This document shows, in pieces, positions 1 through 9,055 of a DNA stretch of 64,000 bases (positions are counted from its first letter, which is position 1; each line of letters opens with the position of its first letter). Source of the stretch: Acidipropionibacterium thoenii DSM 20276 (GTDB taxonomy: Bacteria; Actinomycetota; Actinomycetes; Propionibacteriales; Propionibacteriaceae); assembly GCF_000423445.1 (NCBI RefSeq), contig NZ_KE384018.1, forward strand, positions 390,964 to 454,963, written 5' to 3'. The position numbers and the translations under genes were made by a program. Below the pieces are notes generated by a model. It worked only from the letters and a program-made list of their open reading frames with translations. It was not told the DNA's origin and did not search any database.

Positions 1-291
1 CAGTTCGCCAACCATATTCGTGCCGTCCTGGACCTGCCGTTGGGAGATCCCTCACTGACCGCTCCGGTGGTGGTGATGGACAATGTGCTGGGCGGTTCGG
101 TGCAGGATCTCACCGGCGCCCTGCAGCATTGCTTCGCCAGGGACCGCAGCCTCCATGTGGAGCTCTACGGCAAGCAGGTGCGGCCGGGGCGAAAGGTGGG
201 CCATGTCACCTGCCTGGGCTCCGATGTCGCCGATGTGCAGCGACGTGCCCGCGATGCCGCCGGATACCTGATGGGAAGAGACAATGCCTGA
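1..291 (+). CDS. purK: N5-carboxyaminoimidazole ribonucleotide synthase, C-terminal end (partial)
   Basis: Frame 1 is open from the window edge to a TGA at 289-291, giving the last 96 residues. The end of an ATP-grasp PurK is visible: an N-terminal FANHIRAVL stretch, then VVMDNVLGG, then HLYGK-type and RPGRKVGHV segments typical of the PurK C-terminal lobe. The enzyme carboxylates AIR with ATP and bicarbonate to N5-CAIR in purine synthesis. The stop overlaps the start of purE by 8 bp, so the two are translationally coupled and work in sequence. The N-terminal catalytic part lies outside the window. The identification rests on these motifs and on the purE neighbour. Confidence 0.9.
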   Translation, partial: QFANHIRAVLDLPLGDPSLTAPVVVMDNVLGGSVQDLTGALQHCFARDRSLHVELYGKQVRPGRKVGHVTCLGSDVADVQRRARDAAGYLMGRDNA

Positions 292-862
292 CACCAAGAA
301 GTCGCCCCGGCGCACCAAGTCCGAGCCGCGTACCAGGGCTCGTCGGGTGGCCGACGAGCAGGTCGTGACGCCCCGGGTCTCGATCGTGATGGGTTCGGAT
401 TCCGACTGGCCGACGATGGAGCCCGCGGCGGCGGTGCTCAAGGATTTCGGCGTGGTCTTCGAGGCCGACGTCGTCTCGGCCCACCGGATGCCTGAGCAGA
501 TGGTGGAGTTCGGCCGGGCCGCCCACGAGCGGGGGATCCAGGTGATCATCGCCGGCGCCGGCGGTGCCGCCCACCTGCCCGGCATGCTGGCGGCGCTGAC
601 CCCGCTGCCGGTGATCGGGGTGCCGGTGCCGCTGGCACACCTGGAGGGGATGGACTCGCTGCTGTCGATCGTCCAGATGCCAGGCGGGGTTCCGGTGGCC
701 ACCGTGGGCATCGGCAATGCCAGGAACGCCGGACTGCTGGCGGTGCGCATCCTGGCAGCCGGTGATCCGGCTCTCACCGAGAGGATGCTGGCCTTCCAGG
801 AGGATCTGCGGGCGGGCGCCCAGGCCAAGGGGGAGAGGGTCCGCCAGTTCGGCCAGGGCTGA
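284..862 (+). CDS. purE: N5-carboxyaminoimidazole ribonucleotide mutase, class I PurE
   Basis: The product has 192 residues. It converts N5-CAIR, made by the upstream PurK, to CAIR in purine synthesis. Visible PurE motifs are GSDSD at 37-41, SAHR at 65-68, [10 protein letters not shown] at 91-100 and [10 protein letters not shown] at 131-140. The first 30 residues are a basic, low-complexity extension before the core; the family is usually about 160 residues long. The ATG at 284 follows a GGGAAGAG stretch and overlaps the purK stop. The gene ends only 10 bp from the end of the convergent LCP gene. Confidence 0.95.
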   Translation: MPDTKKSPRRTKSEPRTRARRVADEQVVTPRVSIVMGSDSDWPTMEPAAAVLKDFGVVFEADVVSAHRMPEQMVEFGRAAHERGIQVIIAGAGGAAHLPGMLAALTPLPVIGVPVPLAHLEGMDSLLSIVQMPGGVPVATVGIGNARNAGLLAVRILAAGDPALTERMLAFQEDLRAGAQAKGERVRQFGQG

Positions 863-872
863 GGCCCCGACC

Positions 873-2129
873 TCAGCGGGCGTACTGCTCGGCCACCGAG
901 GTGTCGCCCTCGGCGAGCGCCTCGAAGAGGGCTCGCGCCTTGGCCTTGTCCCACAGCACCGAGGAGCCGGCCGCGGTGGAGGCATTGGCCTGTGCGATCG
1001 GCACCGTGATCCTGATGCCGTCACTGCCGGTGGCCCGGTGCAGGCCGATCATCGTCCTGGCCGCAGTCCACAGCGAGGTGTCGGTGCCCCGCGTGAAGGA
1101 CTCGGCGGCCGCCATGTTGACCCGCCAGTAACGGATCGGGTTGATGACGGTCCAGGGGCTCATCACCTTCCTGGCGACCGCGGCGGTGACCTGTTGCTGG
1201 CGCTTGACCCGGCCCAGGTCTCCCAGCGGGTCGGCCTTTCTCATCCGGACGTATCCCAGAGCCTGGATACCGTCGAGCCGCTGACAACCGGCCGGCAGAT
1301 TGGTGTGGGAGTCCTTGTCGACCATTGCCTTGTCGAGGCACACCTGGACCCCGCCGACGGCGTCCACCATGTCGACGAAGCCGGCGAAGCCGACCTCGAT
1401 GTATCCATCCATCCGCAGTCCGGTGGCCTGCTCGACGGTCTGCATCAGCAGCTTCGGGCCGCCGATCGCGTAGGCGGCATTGAGTTTGTTGTGGCCGTGG
1501 CCGGGGATCGCGACATAGGAGTCGCGCGGCAGTGAGATGAGCACCGAGCCGCCCTTGGGCGGGGTGTATAGGATCAGCATGGTGTCGGTGCGTGCGCCGG
1601 CCTCGGTCCCGGTGCCGAGCTTCTTCTGCTCCTCGGGGGTGAGGTTGTCACGCTGGTCGGTGCCGATCATCAAGGTGGCGGTCCCCGGCTGGGAGGCTGG
1701 ACGGTCACCCTCCGGGGTGGCGTCGACCGTGCTGGACCGCACCAGCGCGATGGCTGGCACGACCAGCAGCCAGATCAGCCAGGCGATCAGCGGGGCGCGG
1801 ACCAGCCGCCAGGCTCGGTGACGTCGTGGTCGGCGGCCGCCGGACCTGGCGACCCGAGGGGGCGCAGCCGGCGGTGGCACCCCGCGAGAGGCGGCCCTCG
1901 GGGAGATCTTCTGGGCGGATCCGCGCTGCTGGGACCGTGGCGGGACCCCGGAGTCGTATGAGTAGCTGACCGGCCTGAGGGGATGGCCATCGGGATCCAC
2001 CGGCGGGGGAGGCTGGGAGGCCGACTGCCCAGCTCGTGAGGAGCCGGAGGTGCCCGGGCTCGGCTGGTCACTGCCGTAGAGCCAGTCCAGGTCACTCTGG
2101 CGGGATTGTTCGTCTCGGGGATCGGCCAT
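873..2129 (-). CDS. LytR-CpsA-Psr (LCP) family glycopolymer ligase
   Basis: The product has 418 residues. Residues 1-105 are a proline-, serine- and arginine-rich cytoplasmic tail, residues about 111-130 form one membrane helix, and the rest is an extracellular LCP domain. LCP hallmarks seen are ARTDT at 179-183, PRDSY at 201-205, KLNAAYAIGG, ALGYVRMR and DLGRVKRQQ. The family transfers lipid-linked wall glycopolymers onto peptidoglycan. The start at 2129 is chosen because it has a -10-like TACGGT six bases upstream and lies just before a divergent gene; the open frame runs further upstream but overlaps that gene. Mycobacteria also carry an LCP gene near manB and whiB2. Confidence 0.88.
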   Translation of the reverse strand: MADPRDEQSRQSDLDWLYGSDQPSPGTSGSSRAGQSASQPPPPVDPDGHPLRPVSYSYDSGVPPRSQQRGSAQKISPRAASRGVPPPAAPPRVARSGGRRPRRHRAWRLVRAPLIAWLIWLLVVPAIALVRSSTVDATPEGDRPASQPGTATLMIGTDQRDNLTPEEQKKLGTGTEAGARTDTMLILYTPPKGGSVLISLPRDSYVAIPGHGHNKLNAAYAIGGPKLLMQTVEQATGLRMDGYIEVGFAGFVDMVDAVGGVQVCLDKAMVDKDSHTNLPAGCQRLDGIQALGYVRMRKADPLGDLGRVKRQQQVTAAVARKVMSPWTVINPIRYWRVNMAAAESFTRGTDTSLWTAARTMIGLHRATGSDGIRITVPIAQANASTAAGSSVLWDKAKARALFEALAEGDTSVAEQYAR

Positions 2130-2135
2130 GGCCCA

Positions 2136-2141
2136 ACCGTA
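2136..2141 (-). promoter_or_regulatory. -10-like hexamer TACGGT, leaderless promoter of the LCP gene
   Basis: On the minus strand TACGGT is followed by six bases and then the ATG at 2129. This spacing would put transcription start at or next to the start codon. No Shine-Dalgarno sequence is visible. Confidence 0.45.
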
Positions 2142-2177
2142 GTTCTCCCGGGCGGCGCCTCCCGGCCTCACAGGGCC

Positions 2178-2183
2178 GATGCT
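2178..2183 (+). promoter_or_regulatory. -10-like hexamer GATGCT, leaderless promoter of the glycosyltransferase gene
   Basis: GATGCT is followed by six bases and the ATG at 2190. It matches the arrangement at many other starts in this window and supports choosing 2190 over upstream in-frame codons. Confidence 0.4.
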
Positions 2184-2189
2184 GGCAGA

Positions 2190-3251
2190 ATGGACACCAT
2201 GCCCTCGCAGTTCGCTCCACCGGTCAGCATCGTCATGCCGGTCCGCGACGAGGAGAAATACCTCGCCTCCTCGGTCGACGGAATCCTGGCCCAGGGTTAT
2301 CCAGGTGAGATGGAGGTCATCCTGGTGGTCGCCCCCAGCAGCGACGCCACCCAACGCATCGCCGAGACCATCGCGGCCAGTGATGACCGGGTCAAGGTGG
2401 TGCCCAATCCGTGGTCCACCACACCCAGGGCCCTCAACATCGGGGTGGCCGCAGCTCGGTTCGACATCATCGTGCGGGTCGATGCCCACGGGGAGCTCGG
2501 GCCGGAGTACATCGCCACCGCGGTGGAGCTGCTGGAGCGCACCGGGGCCGCCAATGTCGGCGGAGTGATGGACGCCCGCGGCAAGACCCCCTTCGAGCAG
2601 GCGGTGGCGGTGGCCTACACCTCCCGGCTCGGCCTCGGCTCCTCCTCCTTCCATCTGGGAGACTCCCCCGAGGGGCCGGCGGACACCGTCTTCCTCGGGG
2701 TCTTCCGAAAAGCCGATCTGATGGCGGTCGATGGATTCGACGTCAGCTTCGACAGGGCCCAGGACTGGGAGCTCAACTACCGGCTGCGCCAGTCCGGCCG
2801 TCAGATCTGGTTCAGCCCCAGGCTCAAGGTCACCTACCGCCCCCGTTCCACCGTCGGGGAGCTGTCTCGTCAGTTCTTCCGCACCGGCCAGTGGCGTCGG
2901 GAGGTGATGCGCCGGCACCACGACTCGGTGAGCCTTCGATATCTGGCAGCTCCGTCGACCGTGGTGGGCTGCGTGCTGGGAACCGCGGCCGGAACTCTCG
3001 GCGTGGTCCGGATCCTCCAGGGCAGACCGGGCCGTTCGATGATCTGTGGGTGGGCACTGCCGCTGGGATATCTGTCGGCGATGGTGGTCGGCAGCGCCGC
3101 GATGCGCCGGCCGATGCCCCGCCAGGTGCGCCGGCGGCTTCCCCTGGTGCTGATGATCATGCACATCTGCTGGGGTGCGGGGTTCCTGAGGGGTCTGCAG
3201 AGGCACCATCAGGAGGCCGACGACGCCGGTCAGCCACCGCTGATCGAGTGA
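2190..3251 (+). CDS. Glycosyltransferase family 2, ExoA-like membrane protein
   Basis: The product has 353 residues. An N-terminal GT-A fold begins at SIVMPVRDEEKYL and includes the metal-binding segment VRVDAHGEL, a GVFRK acceptor-loop segment and the catalytic-type DRAQDWELNYRLR. The C-terminal third holds about three hydrophobic helices, as in succinoglycan synthase ExoA. It likely adds a sugar to a lipid-linked envelope glycan at the inner face of the membrane; donor and acceptor cannot be read from sequence. ATG at 2190 is preferred; ATG at 2199 is also possible. It is divergent from the LCP gene. Confidence 0.82.
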   Translation: MDTMPSQFAPPVSIVMPVRDEEKYLASSVDGILAQGYPGEMEVILVVAPSSDATQRIAETIAASDDRVKVVPNPWSTTPRALNIGVAAARFDIIVRVDAHGELGPEYIATAVELLERTGAANVGGVMDARGKTPFEQAVAVAYTSRLGLGSSSFHLGDSPEGPADTVFLGVFRKADLMAVDGFDVSFDRAQDWELNYRLRQSGRQIWFSPRLKVTYRPRSTVGELSRQFFRTGQWRREVMRRHHDSVSLRYLAAPSTVVGCVLGTAAGTLGVVRILQGRPGRSMICGWALPLGYLSAMVVGSAAMRRPMPRQVRRRLPLVLMIMHICWGAGFLRGLQRHHQEADDAGQPPLIE

Positions 3252-3252
3252 G

Positions 3253-3272
3253 TCGGGCCGCCGCGGGCCCGA
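3253..3272. terminator. Hairpin between convergent genes
   Basis: A perfect 7-bp stem, TCGGGCC and GGCCCGA, with a 6-base loop lies between the stops of two convergent genes. No T-run follows, so termination activity is an inference. Confidence 0.45.
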
Positions 3273-3276
3273 GTCC

Positions 3277-4065
3277 TCATGCCGGCCGGGCGTGCTCCTG
3301 AGCCGCCAACCCGGCCAGGCTCAGGCCATCGGGAGGCGATTCCACCAGCACCAGCGATCCGGCCCCGAGCAGACATCCGGCCAGCAGCTCAGCGATCCGG
3401 GCGGCGGGGGTCCGCAGGCTCGCTCCGGCACTGACCAGTCCCTCGGCATCGACCATCACGGCCTCGTCGATTCGGGACTGCTCCGCCAGCTGCTGTCCGG
3501 TCAGAGGTACCTGGTCGCACAACCAGATCCCCGTTGCCGGGGCAGGGGTGGGGGCGGGCATCTCGTCGGGCATCGCCAGCGCCTCGGTGAAGTCGATCGC
3601 GCCTGGAACAGCCTGGCGGCACGGTCCGGCCAGCGGTTCCAGCGAGCACTGCACCAGGGGAACTGCCGGATCGGTGCCCGAGGCGTCCGGGCCGCTGACC
3701 GCCACAGCCGCGGTGGCGGCATCCTCGGGTCGCACAGAGGGACGGGCCCCCGACCACCAGCAGGCCAGCAGCCAGCAACAGCTCACCCAGTGCAGGGGTC
3801 TGTCGGCCAGTACCGGCAGATACACCAGATCTCCGGCCCCGATGCCCTCCTCGGCCATCAGATGGACGGTCTTGGCCAGCCAGGAACCCACCGTGCGGCC
3901 CGAGAGCTCGACTCTGGCCCGGTCGTGGTACCAGGTCAGCAATGGGTCGGCCCCGGAGACCTCCAGTCGCTCTGCCAGCCGGGCCACCGGATCAGCCGCG
4001 ACCGAGGCGGGGCGGGGTGATGGGTATGAGGGTCGGGGCCCCGGAGTGGGGGAGAGCTGCACCAT
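3277..4065 (-). CDS. TIGR03089 family protein, AMP-ligase-like remnant domain
   Basis: The product has 262 residues. It looks like the actinobacterial TIGR03089 family, a shortened relative of the N-terminal part of acyl-CoA synthetases (LTWYHDRARVELSGRTVGSWLAKTVHLM near the start). It lacks the usual P-loop and adenylation signatures of an active ligase, so catalytic function is doubtful. Its place between the LCP/glycosyltransferase genes and manC fits a conserved envelope locus. The start at 4065 has no clear ribosome binding site. Function unknown. Confidence 0.7.
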   Translation of the reverse strand: MVQLSPTPGPRPSYPSPRPASVAADPVARLAERLEVSGADPLLTWYHDRARVELSGRTVGSWLAKTVHLMAEEGIGAGDLVYLPVLADRPLHWVSCCWLLACWWSGARPSVRPEDAATAAVAVSGPDASGTDPAVPLVQCSLEPLAGPCRQAVPGAIDFTEALAMPDEMPAPTPAPATGIWLCDQVPLTGQQLAEQSRIDEAVMVDAEGLVSAGASLRTPAARIAELLAGCLLGAGSLVLVESPPDGLSLAGLAAQEHARPA

Positions 4066-4100
4066 GGCCTGAATTGTGCCGCGGGGGGCCTGCTTGCCGC

Positions 4101-4106
4101 TAGGCT
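4101..4106 (+). promoter_or_regulatory. -10-like hexamer TAGGCT, leaderless promoter of manC
   Basis: TAGGCT is followed by six bases and then the ATG at 4113. The last three of those bases do not form a ribosome binding site, so a leaderless mRNA is likely. Confidence 0.5.
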
Positions 4107-4112
4107 GAGGTC

Positions 4113-5198
4113 ATGCGCCACGTCCTCATCATCGCAGGTGGGTCGGGCACCCGGCTGTGGCCGCTGTCCCGGCAGGGTGAGCCCAAGCAGCTGCTGGAAC
4201 TCATCGATGGGCTCAGCCTGTTGCGAATGTCCTACGAGCGGATCCAGGGGCTGGTACCGGATGAGAACATCCTGGTCTGCACCGGAGCCGACTACGCCGA
4301 CGCGGTCGCCGGCCAACTTCCGGAGATCCCCGCCGACAACATCCTCGGCGAGCCGGTCGGTCGTGACTCCTTGGCCGCAGTGGCCTGGCCGGCCGCCGTC
4401 CTGGCCGCCAGGGACCCTGAGGCGACTGTCGCCACCGTCACCGCCGACCACATCATCCGGCCGGTCTCCGACTTCCGCGCCTCCCTCGAGGCGGCCTTCG
4501 GACTGGCCGAGACGGACCCCACTGCCCTGGTGACCTTCGGTGTCGTACCGACAGAGGCCAACACCGGATACGGATACCTGCGGCGTGGCCGTGCCCTGGC
4601 CACCGGCGTCGAGCTGCCGGGGGCCTGCGAGGTGCGGGAGTTCGCGGAGAAGCCCGATGCCGACACCGCCCGTGGCTATCTCAGCTCGGGGGAGTACTGG
4701 TGGAACTCCGGGATGTTCGTGTGGCGGGCCCAGACCCTGCTGGACGTCCTGGAGGTGCTGCGACCCCAGCTGCGCCACGGCGTCGCCCAGCTGGTCTCCG
4801 AACCGGCACGGCTCGCGACGATCTACCCGCAGCTGGAGAAGATCTCGGTGGACTTCTCGGTGATGGAACCGGTCTCCAGAGGCGAGGCGCCGGCGCATGT
4901 GGTGGCGGTGCCGCTGGACATCCAGTGGTACGACGTCGGGTCCTTCGAGAGCCTGGCACCTCATCTGCCCGGCGACGGGGAGGGTAACTGGCACACCGGC
5001 ATGACGGTCTGCCTGGATGCCGACGGGAACCTCCTGATGAATCAGCGCCCGCACGCCGTGATGGCGGTCGCCGGATTGCACCGGATGGCAGTGGTCGCCA
5101 CCGACCGGGCCACCCTGGTGGTGCCGCTGTCGGATTCCCAGAAGGTCAAGGCCCTGGTGGCCAAGGTCGCCGCCGAACAGGGTGGCGAGTTCGCCTGA
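4113..5198 (+). CDS. manC: Mannose-1-phosphate guanylyltransferase
   Basis: The product has 361 residues. It makes GDP-mannose from mannose-1-phosphate and GTP in the cytoplasm. The nucleotidyltransferase signature GGSGTRLWPLSR-GEPKQ lies at residues 9-25, with VGRDSLAAVAWPAA, TADHII, EFAEKPD and WNSGMFVW segments further on. It lacks the isomerase domain of bifunctional ManC proteins. It lies just upstream of whiB2, as manB does in mycobacteria. GDP-mannose would feed the glycosyltransferases on either side, but a phosphomannomutase gene is not present nearby. Confidence 0.92.
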   Translation: MRHVLIIAGGSGTRLWPLSRQGEPKQLLELIDGLSLLRMSYERIQGLVPDENILVCTGADYADAVAGQLPEIPADNILGEPVGRDSLAAVAWPAAVLAARDPEATVATVTADHIIRPVSDFRASLEAAFGLAETDPTALVTFGVVPTEANTGYGYLRRGRALATGVELPGACEVREFAEKPDADTARGYLSSGEYWWNSGMFVWRAQTLLDVLEVLRPQLRHGVAQLVSEPARLATIYPQLEKISVDFSVMEPVSRGEAPAHVVAVPLDIQWYDVGSFESLAPHLPGDGEGNWHTGMTVCLDADGNLLMNQRPHAVMAVAGLHRMAVVATDRATLVVPLSDSQKVKALVAKVAAEQGGEFA

Positions 5199-5330
5199 GC
5201 CGGCGGGCTCGCACACGGAACGACAGCCGTGTAACTTTGTGACCGCGCAGCACATGCGCCAGTGTGGGGGAAATGTCCCGGAGATCCGGGGCGTCCTCGT
5301 GAAAGGTGCCGGTCCGCTCGAGGAGTGCAT

Positions 5331-5591
5331 ATGGACGATCCTGTTTCGTCATTGTTCGGAGCCGTCGTCGACGGAGTCGACTCGTGGCAGGCCAGAGCCC
5401 TGTGCGCCCAGACCGATCCGGAGGCCTTCTTCCCCGAGAAGGGGGGCTCCACCCGCGAGGCGAAGCGGATCTGCGAGCACTGCGAGGTGCGGGCCGAGTG
5501 CCTCGACTACGCCCTGGCCAATGACGAACGGTTCGGGATCTGGGGGGGCCTCTCGGAGATGGAGAGGCGTCGGATCAGGCGCCGGGCCTGA
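5331..5591 (+). CDS. whiB2: WhiB-family iron-sulfur regulator, WhiB2/WhmD type
   Basis: The product has 86 residues. Four cysteines are placed as in Wbl proteins (one in ALCAQTDPEAFFP, two in CEHCEV, one in ECLDYA) and should hold a 4Fe-4S cluster. The GIWGGLSEMERRR turn and a basic tail follow. FFPEKGGSTREAKRIC is the WhiB2/WhmD subfamily pattern; that factor works in septation and division. ATG at 5331 follows AGGAG at 5321-5325; upstream in-frame codons have no such site. The 132-bp leader (5199-5330) holds no recognised element. The gene sits between manC and a large glycosyltransferase, as in related genomes. Confidence 0.93.
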   Translation: MDDPVSSLFGAVVDGVDSWQARALCAQTDPEAFFPEKGGSTREAKRICEHCEVRAECLDYALANDERFGIWGGLSEMERRRIRRRA

Positions 5592-5686
5592 ACCTGTCAC
5601 CGGGCCCAGGTCCCCATCTCTGACGCCGTTCAGCTCGGGATCCACCCATTCGCCTACTAGACTTCCCACCTACGGCCGAGGCCGAG

Positions 5687-8600
5687 ATGACCTCCTGGCT
5701 GTCTGTGACGTCGAGATTCCCGTCAGTGATCGAAGGGCAAGGGTGGGCCACCATCGTGAGTGAGCAGGACGCAGACCCGGGAGACGACAATCCGATGTCG
5801 TCGCCGGCTGAACCCCCGCGCACCGATGAGGGACTGACCGACTGGACGATTCCGGTGGTGCCCTCGTTGCCGGTCAATGAGGAGGACTGGGAGTGGGCCT
5901 GGAAGCCGCAACCCGAGCCGGTCACCGCGATCTCCGCGGATCAGGTGGCGGCGATCCTCATCGTCCACCAGGCTGTCGAGTGGCTGCCCAGCACCCTGGT
6001 CCATCTGGCGGAACTGGCCGATCGACCGGGGGTGACGGTCGCCGTCGACATGGGATCGACCGACGGCTCCGCCGAGCTGCTCGCCTCGGCCCATCGCGAC
6101 GGGTTCCTGGAGGATGTCCTGGAGGCGCCGGCCTCCGAGACGCCGGGACAGGGCATCGCCCGGGCCGTGGCGACCCTGCCCGATGACATCAGCCACATCT
6201 GGATTCTGCACGACGATCTCGAGGTGGAACCGGCCAGCCTTCACCAGATGCTGGTGGAGGCCTCGCGTCCGCCGATCGCGGACCTCTGCCTGCCCACCCT
6301 GCTGCGTCCGGCCAGGCGCAACTACCCCGAGCTGATCGTCGAGCAGGGCCAGACCCTGACTTCCACCGGTTCCCGGGTGCTGCCGATGGTTGACAAGGGA
6401 GACATCGACCAGCACCAGTCGGATCCGGTCCGGGTGCTCGGCGGGTCGACCGCCGGGATGTTCATCTCCCGGGCCGCCTGGGACTCGCTGGGCGGCCTCG
6501 ATCCGGCGGTGCCGTTGTTCCGCGACGGAGTGGATCTCGGCTGGCGGGCCAACGAGGCGGGCATGGTGGTGCGCACCGCGCCCAGCTGCGCTCTCCACCA
6601 TCGGCAGGTCGGACGTGACTGGCGACGGGACTCGACCCTGGCACGGCGTCCCGACCTCGCCGACTCCCTGGCGGGGATGAGAGTGGTGGCGGCGCGCTCG
6701 CCTCATCCGGGCCGCACCGCTGCCTGGTTGTACCTGGTCTGCCTGGGCCGGGCTCTTCTGCTGCTGCTCGGCAAGGCCCCCGGCAGGGCCCTGGACTCCC
6801 TGAGGGCCGGGCATCGATTGTGGCGCAGCCGCTCGCTCACCGCCGAGATGGCTGGGCGGATCGCCGACTTCCGCCAGGGTTGCGATCCCGATGACATCGC
6901 TGCCACGGCACGACTGCTGCCCACCCGGCGTCGGGTCTGGGCCAGGATCGCCGACCAGTTCGCCGGGGACATGAGCGACCGCCTGCACCCCGATCGTGAT
7001 GCCGACCTGGGAACCTCGCTCGACGAGCTGACCGGTGAGGACTACGAGGCGCGCGAACACCACACCGTCATCAACCCCTACACCACGATGCTCGTCGTGA
7101 TGGCGCTGCTCGGCCTGATTGCCGGACGCCGTCTGTTCGGCTCCGGCAATGTCGTGTCCGCATGGCTGGCACCGGCACCCGACGGCCTGCACGGGGCCTG
7201 GTCGGCGTGGTTGGGGGCCACCGCGGGGCAGCCCGGTGCCAACGCGCCCTGGCTGGGAGTGGCGGCTCTGGGATCGGTGCTCACCCTGGGCCAGCCGGAG
7301 ATCCTGGTCCGGGCCGGACTCATCATGGGTCCGCTGCTGACGGCGGTCTCGGCCCACCGGGTGAGCAGGCGGATCCTGGGACTGGGACTGCCGGCCGTGC
7401 TGCTGGCCGCCAGCTGGGCGCTGATACCGGTACTGACCGGCTGCTACGCCCGCGGATCGGTCACCGGGATCGCGATGGGCATCATCGTGCCCCCACTGGT
7501 CCTTCATCTGTGGCGGCTGCTGTCACCGGAGACCATTGACGTCGACGAGCTGTGGGGTGCCGGGGGGCACACCGTCGATCTCTGGCGAACTGCCGGCGCG
7601 CTGGCATTCTGGACGACTCTGGCGGCCTCCTTCGTGCCGGCCTGCTGGCTGGTGGTGCTGGTCTGCCTGGTCGGCTGCTGCGCGAGGGATCGGTCCCTGT
7701 GGCGTCAGGCCCTGCTGGTGGTGACCGCCCCGCTGGTGGCCCTCAGCCCGTGGCTGATCCGGGTGGTGCACAGTCCGGCTCGCCTCATCACCGGCGCTGA
7801 TCCGCTGCTGACCGGCCAGGGGGTCCATCCGGGTGGCCTGCTGGTGCTGGTGGGCGGCGGGTTGAGCGATGGCGTGGCGCCGCTGTGGCTGATGCTGGTG
7901 GGCATCCTGCCGGTGTGGTTCGCAGCGCTGTGGGCCCTCACCTGGCTGTTCCGCAACCGCACCCTGACCGGCGTCTACCGCGGAAACCGTGGACTGGTCG
8001 CCGGGGTCGCAGTCCTCTGCCTGATCTGCTTCGGGGCCGCCGCGGTGAGCTGTCGGCGTCTGGTCCGGCTGTGGGGAAGCCAGGTCCACCCCGAGATCGA
8101 GACCTGGCAGCTGCTGGGGTTCGGCTGTCTCCTCATTCTCATCAACATGGCCTGGCAGGGGGTCCTGCTGAAGGCTCAGGCCGACGAGACCACCGAGGAG
8201 CTGGGCGACTCGCCCAGCCTGGGTCAGTTGATGGCCAGGTGGAGTCGCAAGGTGCTGCCGATGGCCTTGATGGTCGGGCTGGTGGCGACCGGCCTGTGGT
8301 GGGTGGCCGGCGGCATCGGCCAGCCTGTGCACCGGGTCTCCTCCAAGTTGCCGGCCTATGTCACCGCGGTGGAGGAGTCGCCGCGGCGCACCCGGACCCT
8401 GATGATCCTGGTCCAGGATCCCCGCACCAGCTGGAACCTGGTCGACTCGCGCAACCCGGGCTGGGGTTCGGGGGAGCGGCCGGCCATCTCCACCGATCCG
8501 GCCATTCGTGCCGCGGTCACGGAGCTGGCACAGTCCATCGCATCCGGTGACGTCGGGGAGAATCTGGCCAGTCAGCTGGCCACTCTGGGCATCGGCAATG

Positions 8601-9055
8601 TCTGGATGAGAGGGGCCAGCGATGACACCGTCTCCCAGGTGAGCAACGCCTCGGGTCTGACATCGGCGACCGCCGACGCCACCAGCACGGTGTGGACCGT
8701 GGAGGGTGGTCCTTCCCGGGCATGGCTGGTGGAGGGCCGGACCTCGGTCCCGCTGAACGGGACGGTGCCCTCGGGCAGCGCATCCCGCGCGATCGTCATC
8801 GCCGAGCCGAGGGACCATCGCTGGCAGGTGGACGTCTCCGGCACCCCGCTCCAGCAGCAGGGCCGGCCCGCCGGCGGGATCGGCCAGAGCTATCGCCTCG
8901 GCAACGCCCGGGGCCCGCTGGAGTGGCGGATGCCCACCCAGGGCTGGGCGGCGGCGGTGGAGCTGGGCACCATTCTCGTGCTGCTGATCATCGCCGGGCC
9001 CAACGCATCGGGGGGCTCCCGCGCGCCGCGCCGGGTCCTGGAGGTGACCTCATGA
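5687..9055 (+). CDS. Giant multi-spanning membrane glycosyltransferase, family 2
   Basis: The product has up to 1122 residues. A GT-A domain covers about 85-330 (AAILIVHQAVEWLP, DMGSTDGSAE at 121-130, HDDLE at 175-179, and GGLDPAVPLFRDGVDLGWRA). It is followed by more than ten hydrophobic segments from about residue 340 to 930, an extracytoplasmic stretch, and a last helix near the C terminus. It probably glycosylates an envelope component; the substrate is unknown. ATG 5687 is listed, but GTG at 5756 (residue 24) is a good alternative start. The stop overlaps the DUF5719 gene as ATGA, so the two are coupled. Confidence 0.82.
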   Translation: MTSWLSVTSRFPSVIEGQGWATIVSEQDADPGDDNPMSSPAEPPRTDEGLTDWTIPVVPSLPVNEEDWEWAWKPQPEPVTAISADQVAAILIVHQAVEWLPSTLVHLAELADRPGVTVAVDMGSTDGSAELLASAHRDGFLEDVLEAPASETPGQGIARAVATLPDDISHIWILHDDLEVEPASLHQMLVEASRPPIADLCLPTLLRPARRNYPELIVEQGQTLTSTGSRVLPMVDKGDIDQHQSDPVRVLGGSTAGMFISRAAWDSLGGLDPAVPLFRDGVDLGWRANEAGMVVRTAPSCALHHRQVGRDWRRDSTLARRPDLADSLAGMRVVAARSPHPGRTAAWLYLVCLGRALLLLLGKAPGRALDSLRAGHRLWRSRSLTAEMAGRIADFRQGCDPDDIAATARLLPTRRRVWARIADQFAGDMSDRLHPDRDADLGTSLDELTGEDYEAREHHTVINPYTTMLVVMALLGLIAGRRLFGSGNVVSAWLAPAPDGLHGAWSAWLGATAGQPGANAPWLGVAALGSVLTLGQPEILVRAGLIMGPLLTAVSAHRVSRRILGLGLPAVLLAASWALIPVLTGCYARGSVTGIAMGIIVPPLVLHLWRLLSPETIDVDELWGAGGHTVDLWRTAGALAFWTTLAASFVPACWLVVLVCLVGCCARDRSLWRQALLVVTAPLVALSPWLIRVVHSPARLITGADPLLTGQGVHPGGLLVLVGGGLSDGVAPLWLMLVGILPVWFAALWALTWLFRNRTLTGVYRGNRGLVAGVAVLCLICFGAAAVSCRRLVRLWGSQVHPEIETWQLLGFGCLLILINMAWQGVLLKAQADETTEELGDSPSLGQLMARWSRKVLPMALMVGLVATGLWWVAGGIGQPVHRVSSKLPAYVTAVEESPRRTRTLMILVQDPRTSWNLVDSRNPGWGSGERPAISTDPAIRAAVTELAQSIASGDVGENLASQLATLGIGNVWMRGASDDTVSQVSNASGLTSATADATSTVWTVEGGPSRAWLVEGRTSVPLNGTVPSGSASRAIVIAEPRDHRWQVDVSGTPLQQQGRPAGGIGQSYRLGNARGPLEWRMPTQGWAAAVELGTILVLLIIAGPNASGGSRAPRRVLEVTS

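Noticed and set aside
2130-3209. A 360-codon upstream extension of the LCP frame
   Set aside because: It overlaps the whole divergent glycosyltransferase gene and has no LCP content; the start at 2129 has a promoter-like hexamer.
5236-5262. A CRP/GlxR-like site (TGTGACCGCGCAGCACA) before whiB2
   Set aside because: The half-site spacing is one base too long and the second half is imperfect, so I do not call it.
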